Part shown: positions 41,600 through 51,907 of the stretch, piece after piece
Layout: each line of letters opens with the position of its first letter
How positions within the stretch are numbered: the stretch's first letter is position 1
Source: Pictodentalium vernedei
Taxonomy: Eukaryota; Mollusca; Scaphopoda; Dentaliida; Dentaliidae
Assembly (NCBI GenBank): GCA_031216915.1
Contig: CM062293.1
Coordinates: 150,606,285-150,670,284, forward strand
Reading direction: 5' to 3'
Length of the DNA stretch: 64,000 bases
Program-made: the position numbers and the translations under genes
The notes under the pieces: model-generated
What the model saw: the letters and a program-made list of their open reading frames with translations, nothing else
Told to the model about the DNA's origin: nothing
Database searches by the model: none

Positions 41600-42980
41600 A
41601 ACCCTTTCTTGCTCTGAAGATATGAAACGAACCATGAATGGATACTGCAAAGGAACAGAAGGCTGTGGTACTCAGTAAGCAGTGTTTGTCTCTTCTCATG
41701 TTCTTGGGTGGTGGTGATGGTGGTGGTGGTTGAGAAGGAGATATTAATTTTGTTGGTGTGTGTCTTAGGTAAGGTCTTGTTTTCACGGCTGCTGTTGGTG
41801 AATTTTCCATTGGGGGTATGAGTTTTTTATCCTTTTGCCAACTGTTCCAATGTTTGTGTGGTAGTGTTATGGCTGTCTTTATGCATTCCCAATCTGAACC
41901 TGCGTTGATGGAAGTTCTGTAGATGGTTCTGTAGCTTCAGAAGTTCTTCCAAGTCACCAGCCTCATCTCCCAGGATGTCTTCCATGGAGTCAGTGACCAC
42001 TGACCTCCTGTTCAGTGATCTAGTTAGGAAATGCTGGAGAAGTTGGAGAGGTGGATGGTTCATTGCCAGAATCAGCATTCCTGCTTTAAAGGCAGATCTT
42101 TCTCCTCCATCTCCTCTTCATATGAAGAATGAAATGAGCCAGAGGTTGATCTGTCTCCTGGTGAACCAGCATCCTCTGGACACTCTACTTGGGTGGGAGT
42201 GTGGAGCTGGGTGTGGAATGATCAGAGGTGCCAGGTGTTCAACTTTGAAATCCTCACTTACCTCCTTCCCCTCTTTTTCCTCTCTTTGAATTCTGTCAGT
42301 TGGCTGGCTTTGTGGTATCTGGCAGAAGGTCACTTCTTTCACTTCCCTTTTTTCTGCTCCTTTGGATTCTGGTTGTTAGATCTACATCCAGCATGTCCGA
42401 GTCACTTGGAGCATGACCAGTCAAGCCAGAAAATAAGCAGACTGTCATCTGCAAAATGAGGTCCCCAGAGGGTGAATTAAGTGATGCTACCCTGCATAGC
42501 AGGGTAGCATCACTAAATTTACCCTCTGTGAACCTCAATCTGAATCAGGGTCTTAAAACTAAACAGAAAGAGGTACCCAGAGGATAAATTGGCCCACTGT
42601 ATGGGATAGCATCATCAAATGCACCCTCTGGGGACCTCATTTTGCAAATGTCAGACTACTTATTTTCAGGCTTGTGACTAGTGCAGGAGGAAATCTCCCA
42701 TGAAAGGTGCTATACCTCTCCAAGGACTGTAGTTCTGTTGTTCTCTCAAAATCCACTACCAAGTGAATTTTGCTCCTGCATACTTGGATCCTTCAAGTGG
42801 TAGCAAGAGCAGCCTTCAGGCTTAGCATGTTTCTTGAATTTCAAATGGGAGCTCCATTTGATGGATGTTAACACCTCGGGGTTCAAGGTGTGAATGGCAG
42901 TTGCTGATGATGAATGAAAATGGTTACAACTGATGTTCTGTAATTGTTTTTTTAACTGAACCTTTTTATTATACAATAAT
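41600..42980 (-). pseudogene. Unrecognised coding-like unit, copy 3, split by HAT-C
   Basis: Read from 42,976 leftward: HTLNPEVLTSIKWSSHLKF, then in another frame SKIHLVVDFERTTELQSLER and FPPALVT up to the HAT-C at 42,674. After it: SDSDMLDVDLTTRIQRSRKK and LLPDTTKPAN, then EEKEGKEVSEDFKVEHLAPL, then in a third frame PEDAGSPGDRSTSGSFHSSY EEEMEEKD, then in the second frame MEDILGDEAGDLEELLKLQN and NFHQRRFRLGMHKDSHNTTT to a stop at 41,827. Nucleotide and protein order follow copy 1. At least three frame changes. A splice-like GGAG|GTAAGTG lies at ~42,257 but the only nearby acceptor would give a ~55-bp intron, so I favour frameshift decay. Confidence 0.4.
42414..42682. mobile_element. HAT-C foldback MITE, copy 2
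   Basis: 42,422-42,674, ends CAAGCCAGAAAATAAGCAG and TACTTATTTTCAGGCTTG. TGACCAGT (42,414-42,421) and TGACTAGT (42,675-42,682) are a target duplication with one mismatch. Core hairpin ATGCTACCCTGC / GCAGGGTAGCAT at ~42,497. Confidence 0.7.
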
Positions 42981-43497
42981 ATCCTTTCATAGGATGTTGT
43001 TGTTTAGTAGGTTGGAAGAGAAAAAGTATTTTTTTCTTCCGCATACCAAATGAGATACATTTGATAACACAATATAATGTATTCATTTTATGCAGGTATG
43101 ATTTGATGTTGAATTGAGTAATACAATATACATGCATTTCATCCACCTTGTTTTTCAAGTCTACACCCAGTCTGCATATTAATTATTGAGAATCCTTTTC
43201 ATATGGATATGCAATTTGTTTAACTCTTTCATTGTCACAATTAGATTCAGCACTGTGGTAATAACCAGATACCTTTTAGCAAATTGAAATGTTAACCCTC
43301 TATCTAATGTAATGACTCCCTGTGGGAAAACCAGGAAGTAGAAAAGTGCTTGTATACATGAAATTTTTTAAAAGTTGGGTGCTTGGACAAAATCACCACA
43401 GCTTTTCTACAATAATTTGAAAATCTGTTACCTATGTGGGTAAAACAATCTACTGACGATGTATACTTCATACTAATTCACCTTACTCAACCATAAC
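42981..43497. other. No gene; PB-A left end and SINE-N scrap at 43,291-43,365
   Basis: TTAACCCTCTATCTAATGTAATGA (PB-A start) is followed at once by CTCCCTGTGGGAAAACCAGG and AGTGCTTGTATACATG (SINE-N start), suggesting SINE-N inserted into a PB-A copy whose rest is lost. Confidence 0.4.
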
Positions 43498-43880
43498 AAT
43501 GGTTGCAAATGGGGGCACGGTGGCTCAGTAAGTGGAGGTGCAGGCTGCAAGTCAAGAGATCCTCAGTTTGAATACCACCTGCGGCAACCATGTTGTGTCC
43601 TTGGGCAAAACACTTCACTCCCCCACTGCCCACATGGGGACACGGTAGCATTGTGTACTAAGGCATACTGCATGGCAATGGTGCACCTGTCTTCATCCAA
43701 AGCTAATCCTGCTTGTGTGGAGTTGGTATATTGTGGAGTTGACAGTTGCTCGATGGTTCTCTCCGGGGACTCCGGCTTCCACCACCTGTAAAACTGTCAT
43801 GGTCATGATTAGCCATTGTTCAGAAATATGTGACCTTAAACACCAATAAATAAATAAATAAATAATAAATGGTTGCAAAT
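43498..43880 (+). mobile_element. SINE-T, full length, 13-bp target duplication
   Basis: AATGGTTGCAAAT at 43,498-43,510 and 43,868-43,880 brackets a 357-bp SINE. The tRNA-derived head GGGGGCACGGTGGCTCAGTA (box A: GTGGCTCAGTAAGTGG) and a box B, AGTTTGAATACC, slightly decayed from GGTTCGAATCC, supply a pol III promoter. Then TGTTGTGTCCTTGGGCAAAA, GGCAATGGTGCACCTGTC, TGCTTGTGTGGAGTTGGTAT, and the tail TGTGACCTTAAACACCAATAAATAAATAA. This is the reference copy for the family in this window. Confidence 0.8.
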
Positions 43881-44446
43881 ATCCTATGGATGTTGATTGT
43901 AGTTTGAAATGGTTGGACAGGGGAGATGTCCAGGCCTGGTTAAGTCCCCAACCCCAACCCTGCCAAAATATATTGAAAACATGGAAGAAAATCTGTTTTC
44001 ATTCATGGCAAAACCATTAAATAACGACCAGTTAACTAGAATGGACAATCTTAGAACTATTCCAGCAGTTTTGGACTTTTTCTGACTAGAGGAGGTGGAG
44101 GAGATATCGAGGCCTCGATCTCATGTCCCTCATTTACTCAAAAAACATAGCAAGCAAAATAAAAAGGTCTTATTTCTCATTTACCTGAGAATAACAAGTC
44201 CAAACAAGGGCTGCAAATGTCTCATGAATGCCTGTAGAAGTTTGGCAACGTTTGGAGTGAGGGTGCCAATGTACTCTGTACTTGTAGTACATGAATACCA
44301 GTATTTGCCAAAGTCCTTATTACTTGTACCCATAAAATTTCAAATACTTGTACTCGTTACTTTCAGAAAAAGGACAGTATTTGTGAGTATTTTAGGAGTA
44401 TTTTATATGAATATTTTAAAGTCATAAAAATATTTTGGAACTACAG
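43881..44446. other. No feature recognised
   Basis: The frame at 44,095-44,427 has no domain and crosses repeat-like ACTTGTACT words. Not called. Confidence 0.3.
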
Positions 44447-44548
44447 TACAGTTGCTGGGGGACTGGTCATAATTCACAAATTGGAGTGATGTCCATGCAT
44501 GCGTTCACCGGGTAATAAAAATCATCATCAGTAAAATTTTAATGAAGT

Positions 44549-45648
44549 ACCGGGTTTAGGGCTGCACGTTATTCGGATTTGAGAACCAGTGACAGTATTG
44601 AAAACAATACCGCGGTATACCAGTAGACCGTGAAACAGTTCATATTGAAAGCAAAATAAAACTGAAATACCTTACTTTTCCGTAAGTCCTTGATAAATAC
44701 GATGTACACAGTTCCACCGTCCCAGATGAAAAACAACTCATGAAAGAGAGGTTGACCATGTTTTTACAGGGGTTAAACTGACAAAGACTAATTTACTTGT
44801 ATCTGAGTTTATCTCGGATGAAAGCGAGTAAACCGACTAATAATTTTATGGCTTATTTTCGTAACAATAGGTTCAATAACTTTGCAGACATAGCTTAGTC
44901 TTCCATTGAATCCATTCAAATCACTCATTTCCCCAGGGCAGTCAGTAATACTACTATCTATAACTCCAAAAATATCTTTTTTATTGATGATATCCCTTAC
45001 TCATCAGATAGTTGCATCTAAGCACTTAATTCTACGAACTGCTCCTCAGAAGAAATCAGCAACAGTACTTGTCTTTTTCAAATTTCTCGGATGCCATAGA
45101 ATTAAGAAAGGACGCTGGTTTTGTTTACATTGGCATGGCGGGGGTTCGAACCCACGCCGAGAGAGTTTCCTTCGGCACCAACCGCCTAGCGAAACTATAC
45201 TGAACCACGCACACCACTCGGCCACCGACAGACCCCAGTCTGTCGGTGGCCGAGTGGTGTGCGTGGTTCAGTATAGTTTCAGAACCATGCACACCACTCG
45301 GCCACCGACAGACTGGGGTCTGTCGGTGGCCGAGTGGTGTGCGTGGTTCAGTATAGTTTCGCTAGGCGGTTGGTGCCGAAGGAAACTCTCTCGGCGTGGG
45401 TTCGAACCCCCGCCATAACAAAACCGATATCCCTTACATTTAATAACTGTTTTCCCTATTTTCGAACATTACATATATTTTTATTTCAAGAAAACATGAA
45501 TTTTTAATCATAATACCGGGCCCAATAATTGTATACCATTACTGACGGTATACCGGTATTCATTTTTGATGGACGGTTTTTAACCGATGTCGATTTCAAT
45601 ACCGGGACCAACTGGTATACCGTAATAACGTGCAGCCCTAACCGGGTT
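44549..45648. mobile_element. hAT-like element, 1,084 bp, with tRNA-like palindrome inside
   Basis: ACCGGGTT at 44,549-44,556 and 45,641-45,648 is a perfect 8-bp target duplication. Ends TAGGGCTGCACGTTATTCGG and ATAACGTGCAGCCCTA are inverted repeats, and ATACCGCGGTATACC, ACCGGTAT words occur in the subterminal regions, as in the hAT-like element at 51.9 kb. No transposase; the frame at 44,906-45,418 is created by the palindrome and is not a gene. Confidence 0.8.
45136..45415. repeat. tRNA-like double palindrome
   Basis: A 95-nt unit at 45,321-45,415 (+) starts GTCGGTGGCCGAGTGGTGTG (box A TGGCCGAGTGG) and ends GTGGGTTCGAACCCCCGCCA (box B GGTTCGAACCC). The same unit, reverse, fills 45,136-45,231. 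Between them lie a partial + copy (45,241-45,280) and a partial - copy (45,283-45,311), each ending in AGTATAGTTTC or the equivalent. GCCGAGTGG and the long region between the boxes resemble class II tRNAs (Ser/Leu type), but the 5' and 3' ends do not pair into a normal acceptor stem, so it is tRNA-derived rather than a functional tRNA gene. Confidence 0.65.
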
Positions 45649-45778
45649 GTACCTGGTGCTTCATTAATTAAATTTTGATTATTATTCCTATAATTAGTGT
45701 TTTGAATCTAATATTATTGCATCTGTGGAAATATTGCCCACTCGTGGAAAGTGAACAGTCCATGGTGGTCATACTGTA

Positions 45779-46424
45779 TATTTGGCTTTAGCTGAAGTCA
45801 TTAATTCAGTAATACATTGTAAGCCTTTTTGTAACTTTGTTTTTACCAGTAATAGTTGTTTGGTCAGTGGTTTGTATCTTCTTTATTTAATCTGATTTAT
45901 ATTTAAACCGTTTCAGAAGAAATATCTTAATACATCCACTATCGTATTAAAAAGAATTAAACATTGGCTGAATGATTTATTATTAGTCTACCAATAAGAA
46001 TGGTATGACCACTGATTTGGATCTAAGGGGTGTTTTGCTTTCGTCTAATTGAATATTAATTTACCTACAATCAATAGGGATTACTATGAGCCAAGTGCCA
46101 AGCTCTCAAAGGTTAATTGATCGATTCATTTATCATCATCATCATTCACACCTTCGACACGGAGGTGGTCATTATTTAATGGTTTAGCATTGAAAAAAAA
46201 AACTTCTTCCAAGTTTTCTCTGTATTTTGACATAAATGAGGGGGAAGATAATGAGGTCTGGACATCTTCCACACCCCAACTTTGTCAAACTTCCATAGAG
46301 TAGTACTTAGGTGGCTTATTTTTGAGAGGTCAAGTCTGCAGGACAATTTGTACGCAAAGTTGACACACAGTAAGGTGACTCAGTCAATCCCACAAAAAAG
46401 ATGCATTAACTGATAGATAGAGGA
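45779..46424. other. No feature recognised
   Basis: AT-rich; a short ATC repeat at ~46,132-46,143. No gene. Confidence 0.3.
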
Positions 46425-48535
46425 TATCTAGTGTTTTTGAGTGCATACCAAAAATTATCTCATGAGTGACTGAGACAAATGTTTATTTTTTGTGAGCGCT
46501 TGCACGAGCGAAAATAACCATTTGTCTCGGCCACAAGTGAGATAATTAGCTCAACTTTGGCGAAGCCAAATTTGAGGTATTGTCATGGCCCGTCGTCCAT
46601 CTGTCGTGCCGTACACACGGCTCGGGCTAGAGGCCGTATTTATGAACCGATCTTTACGAATCTTCTTGGGTACCTTTGTTATCACCGTGAGACGAGAACG
46701 AGTGTTTTTGGGTCCGGTCTGAAATTTAAGATGGCCGCTGGCAGCCATTTTGTACCAAAATTAGGTGCCATCAGATTTTTGTGCAGAACTTCCATATGAA
46801 AGCTCTGATTTGAAAAATTGTTTTGTATGAATGTTTAGAACCATGGGATACATCACATATAATACAGTTTTTTCGTGCGTAAATTATGCAAATTAGACTA
46901 ACTTTGATTTATTTAGTGTTACTTTCAGCACTGTAAGTGCAAATGCCAATACGTCTCTGGCTAGAGGCCGTATTTATGAAACGATCTTTACGAAACTTCT
47001 TGGGTACCTTTGTTATCACAGTGGGATGAGAATGAGTGTTTTGGGGTCCGGTCTGAAATTCAAGATGGCCGCAGGCAGCCATTTTGTACAAAATTAGGTG
47101 CAGTCAGATTTTTGCGCAGAACTTCCATATGAAAGTTCGGATTTGAATAATTTTTTGTGTGAATGTTTAGTACCATGGGATACATCACATATAATATGGG
47201 TATTTTTCTTGTGCATAAATTATGCCAATTAAACTAACTTTGATCTATTTAATGTACTTTCAGCACTGTAACTACAAATGCCAATATGGCTCGGGCTAGA
47301 GGCCATATTTATGAACCGATCTTTACGAAACTTCTTGGGTACCTTTGTTATCACCTTGGGATGAGAACGAGTGTTTTTGGGTGCAGTCCAAAATTCAAGA
47401 TGGCTGCTGGCGCCCGTTTTGTACCAAAATTAGTGCAATCAGTTTTTTGTACAGAACTTCTGTATGAAAGTTCTGTTTGAATGTTTAGTAACATGGAATA
47501 CATCACATATAATACGTTTTTTTTTCTCGTGCAAAAATTATGCAAATTAGATGAACTTTGATTTATTCAGTACTACTTATACACAGTAAGTGCACATATC
47601 AATACAGCTTGGGCTAAAGTCTGTATTTATGAACCGATCTTCATGAAACTTCTTGGGTACCTTTGTTATCACCTTGGGATGAGAACGAGTGTTTCTAGGT
47701 GCGGTACAAAATTCAAGATGGCTGCCAGTGGCAATTTTGTACCGAAATTAGGTCCAATCAGTTTTTTGTACACTACTTCTATATGCCTCAGGCTAGAGGC
47801 CGTATTTATGAACCGATCTTTACGAAACTTCTTGAGTACCTTTGTTATCACCGTGGGACGAGAACGAGTGTTTTTGGGTGTGGTCCAAAGTTCAAGACGG
47901 CTGCCAGCAGCCTTTTTGTACCAAAATTAGTGCAATCAGTGTTTTGTACAGAACTTCTGTATGAAAGTTTTGATTTGAATAAATTTTTGTAGGAATGTTT
48001 AGTAACATGGAATACATCACTTATAATACAGGTTTTTATCTCGTGCAGAAATTATGCAAATTAGATGAACTTTGATTTGTTCAGTGCTACTTCTACACAG
48101 TAAGTGCACATGTCAATACGGCTCGAGGTGGAGTCTGTATTTATGAACTGATCTTCACGAAACTTCTTGGGTTACCTTTGTTATCACCTTGTGACAGGAA
48201 CGAGTGTTTTTGGGTGCCTTTGTTATCACTGTGCTATGAGAACAAATATTTTGGGGTTCAGTCAGTCCCACTGTGGGACTCAAAGATTTCTTTTCTAGTT
48301 TAGCATCTGTCACCCCACTTGTACAAAACTTTACCCATATATTTGTTACAGGCTATGGTCAGCATTTATGTACAGACCGTTACAATACTTTACATGTACC
48401 TTTGTTATCAGGTCATTACCTAGATGTTTGTCATTGCTGTGTCACTTACTATACATGTACATGTCTTAAACAAGTTGAGCTACAGTGTCATTGACACTTT
48501 CATTTTTGGTATCCACTCAAAAACACTAGATTTTC
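46425..48535. repeat. Foldback element interrupted by Helitron-like element 2
   Basis: CTAGTGTTTTTGAGTGCATACC..AAAATTATCTCATGAGTG (46,430-46,475) has its inverted partner split: GTGAGATAAT ends at 46,547 and TTTTTGGTATCCACTCAAAAACACTAG resumes at 48,503-48,530. Inner arms AGACAAATG / CATTTGTCTC are also present. Joining the flanks recreates the expected arm, so this is an empty-site reconstruction from the element's own symmetry. Confidence 0.65.
46548..48504 (+). mobile_element. Helitron-like non-autonomous element 2 with 335/180-bp units
   Basis: Same start (AGCTCAACTTTGGCGAAGCC), units and end (ATTGACACTTTCATT) as the 4.2-kb element. GGCTCGGGCTAGAGGC-type unit starts fall at about 46,619, 46,953, 47,288, 47,606, 47,784 and 48,120, giving spacings of ~334, 335, 318, 178 and 336. 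Each unit contains AACTTCTTGGGTACCTTTGT, GAGAACGAGTGTTTTTGGGT and AAAATTCAAGATGGC..C. No long duplication of the host flank is produced on insertion (0-2 bp of T), as expected for rolling-circle elements. No Rep/helicase is encoded. Confidence 0.65.
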
Positions 48536-48679
48536 TTTTTATTATACACTTTTTTATAAGAATCTGATAATTCCACTCGTTCCAATCTTGAATTGATGCA
48601 TGAAAGTAAACTGTGCATTGATTGAATCATTGAAACAAGGAAGTGATCTGATTGATACTTGGCAGGTTTCTAGTGCAAA

Positions 48680-48927
48680 CATGGCCTGATAAAGTGCTGA
48701 ATTAGTTTTGGTTATCAAAATTTGTTCACATATCTTTGCCTTGTCACAATTTATGGGAGTGTGCCTAACGGCACTCTCCCATAAATTGTAACAAAGCAAA
48801 TCCTAACAGACTAAATAATTTTACTTCAAAGGTGATATGAACATCCACAGAATATGAAGCCTTTAAGTTGTAGAACCAAAACTACAGAATAGAGCCCAAA
48901 TATGGGCTTCCAGCACTCAAACAGTTA
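48680..48927. mobile_element. PB-E MITE
   Basis: AAAGTGCTGAATTAGTTTTG start (outermost bases lost), hairpin TTTGCCTTGTCACAATTTAT / ATAAATTGTAACAAAGCAAA with GGGAGTGTGCC / GGCACTCTCCC, right end TTCCAGCACTCAAACAGTTAA. The right TTAA is shared with the next PB-A. Confidence 0.55.
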
Positions 48928-49166
48928 ATGCTTTACCTAATGAATAAGCAACATACTCCCACATATTTACAATTTGAACAGATAAAAAATCTAAAACAAT
49001 TTTAACAAAACCATATCATGTGATCCCTCATTAGAACAAGCTTGTTGAGCCCATCCAGTGAGGGGGTCACATTATATGGCTTTGTTGAATTTTTTGAAGC
49101 ATTGAAAAAAAATAATTAAAATTACAAAGTTTGTTATCATGTGCAGTGGGTAAGTCTAAAGAGTTA
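48924..49166. mobile_element. PB-A MITE, CATGTGATC subtype, diverged ends
   Basis: TTAATGCTTTACCTAATGAATAAG start, CCATATCATGTGATCCCTCA / GAGGGGGTCACATTATATGG core, end GCAGTGGGTAAGTCTAAAGAGTTA. Both termini carry substitutions. Confidence 0.55.
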
Positions 49167-49167
49167 T

Positions 49168-49925
49168 TTTTATACCCCACGCAACGAAGTTGCAGGGGTA
49201 TAATGTTTTTGACTGGACTGTCCGTCAGTCCATCAGTCTGTCAGTCCGTTAGTCAGTCCTACTTGTTTTCCGGACTTTTTTTCTACACGCTTCCAGATAT
49301 TGAGCTGATTTTTTGTATGTTAGTCTGACATGGTGGCCTACAGATCAAGTTTGCATTTTGTTCCGCTCCACTGATTTTTACCAAAATTACGGCCCTTGAA
49401 CTTTGAAAAGTTCATCAAAATTACAGTTTTGCGGACTTTTTTTCTACACGCTTCCAGATATTGAGCTGATTTTTGGTATGTTAGTCTAACATGGTGGCCT
49501 ACAGAACAAGTTTGCGTTTTGTTCTGCTCCACTGATTTTTTCCAAAATTACGGCCCTTGGACTCTGAAAAATGCATCAAAATTACAGTTTTCCGGACTTT
49601 TTTTCTACACGCTTCCAGATATTGAGCTTATTTTTGGTATGTTAGTCTGACATGGTGGCCTACAGATCAAGTTTGCATTTTGTTCCGCTCCACTAATTTT
49701 TACCAAAATTACGGCTCTTGAACTTTGAAAAGTTCATCAAAATTACAGTTTTGCAGACTTTTTTCCTACCTGTACATGCTTCCAGATATTGAGCTGATTT
49801 TTGGTATGTTAAACTACAGAACACTGTTTTCTGCAGTATTCCTAGAGTCTATGTTTATTTTTAAAAAATGATTAGAGCTTGAAATATCGGGGCGCGTGGG
49901 GTATGTGAGCGTGCTCACTAAGGTT
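49168..49925 (+). repeat. Helitron-like repeat with 161-bp tandem units
   Basis: Opens with the hairpin TACCCCACGCAACGAAGTTG...GGGGTATAATG and a GTCCGTCAGTCCATCAGTCT tract. CGGACTTTTTTTCTACACGC begins units at 49,271, 49,432, 49,593 and (CAGAC) 49,754, exactly 161 bp apart. Each unit includes TTCCAGATATTGAGCTGATT, TGACATGGTGGCCTACAGA and TTACCAAAATTACGGCCCTT. It ends near GGGGCGCGTGGGGTATGTGA, which partly complements the opening hairpin. Confidence 0.65.
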
Positions 49926-50362
49926 CTATATTTCATTGTTGCAACTTACCAGCATGGCTGTCATCGATAATACCTCCTCCTGGCACAGATACTTGAGCAG
50001 CCCTTTTAGAGAGCTTTACATGTATCATTGTCAAGTGTTGACCTTAATTATATAAAGTATACATGTATTTGAAAACCCCCATGAAAAACCTCCACAAAAA
50101 GTTCTTGAAATCTGTGAAACAAGATTGATTTGGTTAAATTTCAAGTTTCATTATTTCTGCTTGAAGTAACTCTGTGGAGGGATTAAGTTAGGAGTCTACA
50201 AGCCCCATAAACTGTACTTTGATCTCATTGGAGAATCTCTCTAACATTGTGCTCAGTCTGACATGCCTAATAATAGTGATGGCTGAATAATAGTGATGTT
50301 CTGCATTTTCAGTTAAAATTAATAATAGTGATGATATTTTCACTCTGTCTTATTTCCAAATA
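49926..50362. other. No feature recognised
   Basis: AATAATAGTGATG occurs three times near 50,270-50,335, a small local repeat. Nothing else. Confidence 0.35.
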
Positions 50363-50614
50363 TAGTACATGGATAGTGGATTATCACTTAATTACTCATG
50401 GAGTGAAATTTCCATCCAGACAAAACATCTGTCTGGAAAAAAACATTACAAGGACAAGCAAAGTTTCAGCCAATTGCCCTCCAGGTTGCACTCAGAGGTC
50501 CACTGGCTTAAAATGCATTTGTACTTCTCATGCATTACCATAAGAATTTACTGTTATTGTCTGGGTGGAAACTCCACTCCATGAGTATTTTATTGGTAAT
50601 TCACTCTCAATGTA
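50363..50614. mobile_element. TcM-F MITE
   Basis: TAGTACATGGATAGTGGATT start, CACTCTCAATGTA end, hairpin CAATTGCCCTCCAGGTTGCA / CAGAGGTCCACTGG, arms GTGAAATTTCCATCCAGACA / TGTCTGGGTGGAAACTCCAC. Confidence 0.65.
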
Positions 50615-51161
50615 CGGCCAAAAGTTTTCTTCAAAATTAATAATAGTGACCACACTATTAGTGTGCAGGTTAGAGTACTCAAGGACAAGTGGGACAAAGT
50701 GTCTTGTTCAAGAAAACAGTGGAAGGTGCATTTAGTGAATGAACTACTTCCCACCTCTTTTCTGCGTAATCTAAGCAATGATAGTACTGAAACAATTCAC
50801 TGCCTTTCTGTGTGTGTTCATTTCCATGTGATAATATTGTCAAAACCTTAATCAAGTGGAAATTACCCATGGCAATACATTTTAACAGTTTAACCAACAA
50901 ACAAGTTATTGCTCTATTGCTCAAAGCTATTAGATGTGTCACATGATTACATCAACTGACGCTGTTGCACACTATCAATCTACTGACTAATTTTAAAAAT
51001 ACCTTGATAATTTGAAACATCATTCATTGGTGACCCTTCAAGTACAAGAGAAATGTTTTTTTTCAACAAATTTAGATTAAAATCAAGATTTTTGTAAATT
51101 TTTTATGCAGCACTTTTACATTGTCAGAATTTTGTCATTTTTGCAGTGTAGCATAAACATA
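50615..51161. other. No feature recognised
   Basis: No gene or repeat ends identified. Confidence 0.35.
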
Positions 51162-51408
51162 TTAACCCTTTACCCAACGAATCTCCCGTATCCACCCGCA
51201 TAATATGCAAACTCAGCAGCTGAAAAAATATTATATTTCGAAAAATTTCAACAAAACCATATCATGTGACCCCTCTTTGGAACGAGCTCATCGAGCTCGT
51301 TCTAAAGAGGGGGTCACATGATATGGTTTTGTTGAAATTGTTTGAAAAAATTTTAAAAATATTTAAAATAATAAATTTTTAAACCGTCTGCATTGGGTAA
51401 AGGGTTAA
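51162..51408. mobile_element. PB-A MITE, CATGTGACC subtype, full length
   Basis: TTAACCCTTTACCCAACGAAT start, CATGTGACCCCTCTTTGGAA / TTCTAAAGAGGGGGTCACAT palindrome, end CATTGGGTAAAGGGTTAA. Orientation is opposite to the 19.3-kb copy, judged by which side carries CCCGTATCC versus ATCGTCTGC-type text. Confidence 0.7.
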
Positions 51409-51514
51409 ATGATGCTTCTAACAATTTACACAAGTGATTAATTTTTCATCAAAAAACAATTTTGGATTTACTTCTGAAAAAAATTGTGTTCACAAATCCC
51501 ACATCTACATGTAT

Positions 51515-51683
51515 GAAAAGCGTTTCAGCCAATGGACCTCCGGGTTTAACCTGGAGGTCCATTGGCTGAAACTTTGCTGGTGCTGGTTATGCTTTGCAAC
51601 AAATTTGCAATTATTGCTCAAGTGGAATCTCCACTCTGCGGGTGATTTAGTGATGATAATATACTCTACACGTACTGTATATA
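51515..51683. mobile_element. TcM-F MITE, right two-thirds
   Basis: GTTTCAGCCAATGGACCTCC hairpin, TTTGCAATTATTGCTC, GGAATCTCCACTCTGCGGGT, ACTCTACACGTACTGTA end. The left arm is lost. Confidence 0.6.
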
Positions 51684-51907
51684 TCATATTACATTTGTGG
51701 TTGAATATATTAATTCTTGGCATGTACATAGTATGCAGGGGAAGATATTATCATGACATTGGGAGTGTGGTGGCTCACTGGTAAAGGCATTGAACTTCAA
51801 ACCAAAGAGTTTGTGGTTCGATCTCCACCAGGAGTAACTGTGTTGTGTCCTTGGACAAAGCACTTAATCCTGATTGCTCACGTGGGGGCACTGTGTACCA
51901 AAGCATA

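Larger units (their letters stand above)
44447..45778. mobile_element. TcM-D MITE split by a hAT-like element
   Basis: TACAGTTGCTGGGGGACTGGTC at the left and CAGTCCATGGTGGTCATACTGTA at the right match the TcM-D ends. TcM-D sequence stops at the 8-bp duplication at 44,549 and resumes at 45,641, giving ~240 bp of MITE. Confidence 0.7.

Noticed and set aside
42200..42262. A ~55-bp intron with donor GGAG|GTAAGTG and acceptor CACCCAG
   Set aside because: Too short for a typical animal intron, and the related copy at 25.3 kb aligns across it, so it reads as ancestral coding sequence with frameshifts.
44906..45418. 170-codon open frame
   Set aside because: It spans the tRNA-like double palindrome, so its protein contains mirror-image repeats (same DNA in both orientations) and no domain.
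49168..49840. CRISPR-like repeat array
   Set aside because: The 161-bp period has no short identical repeat alternating with unique spacers, and the genome is an animal's.
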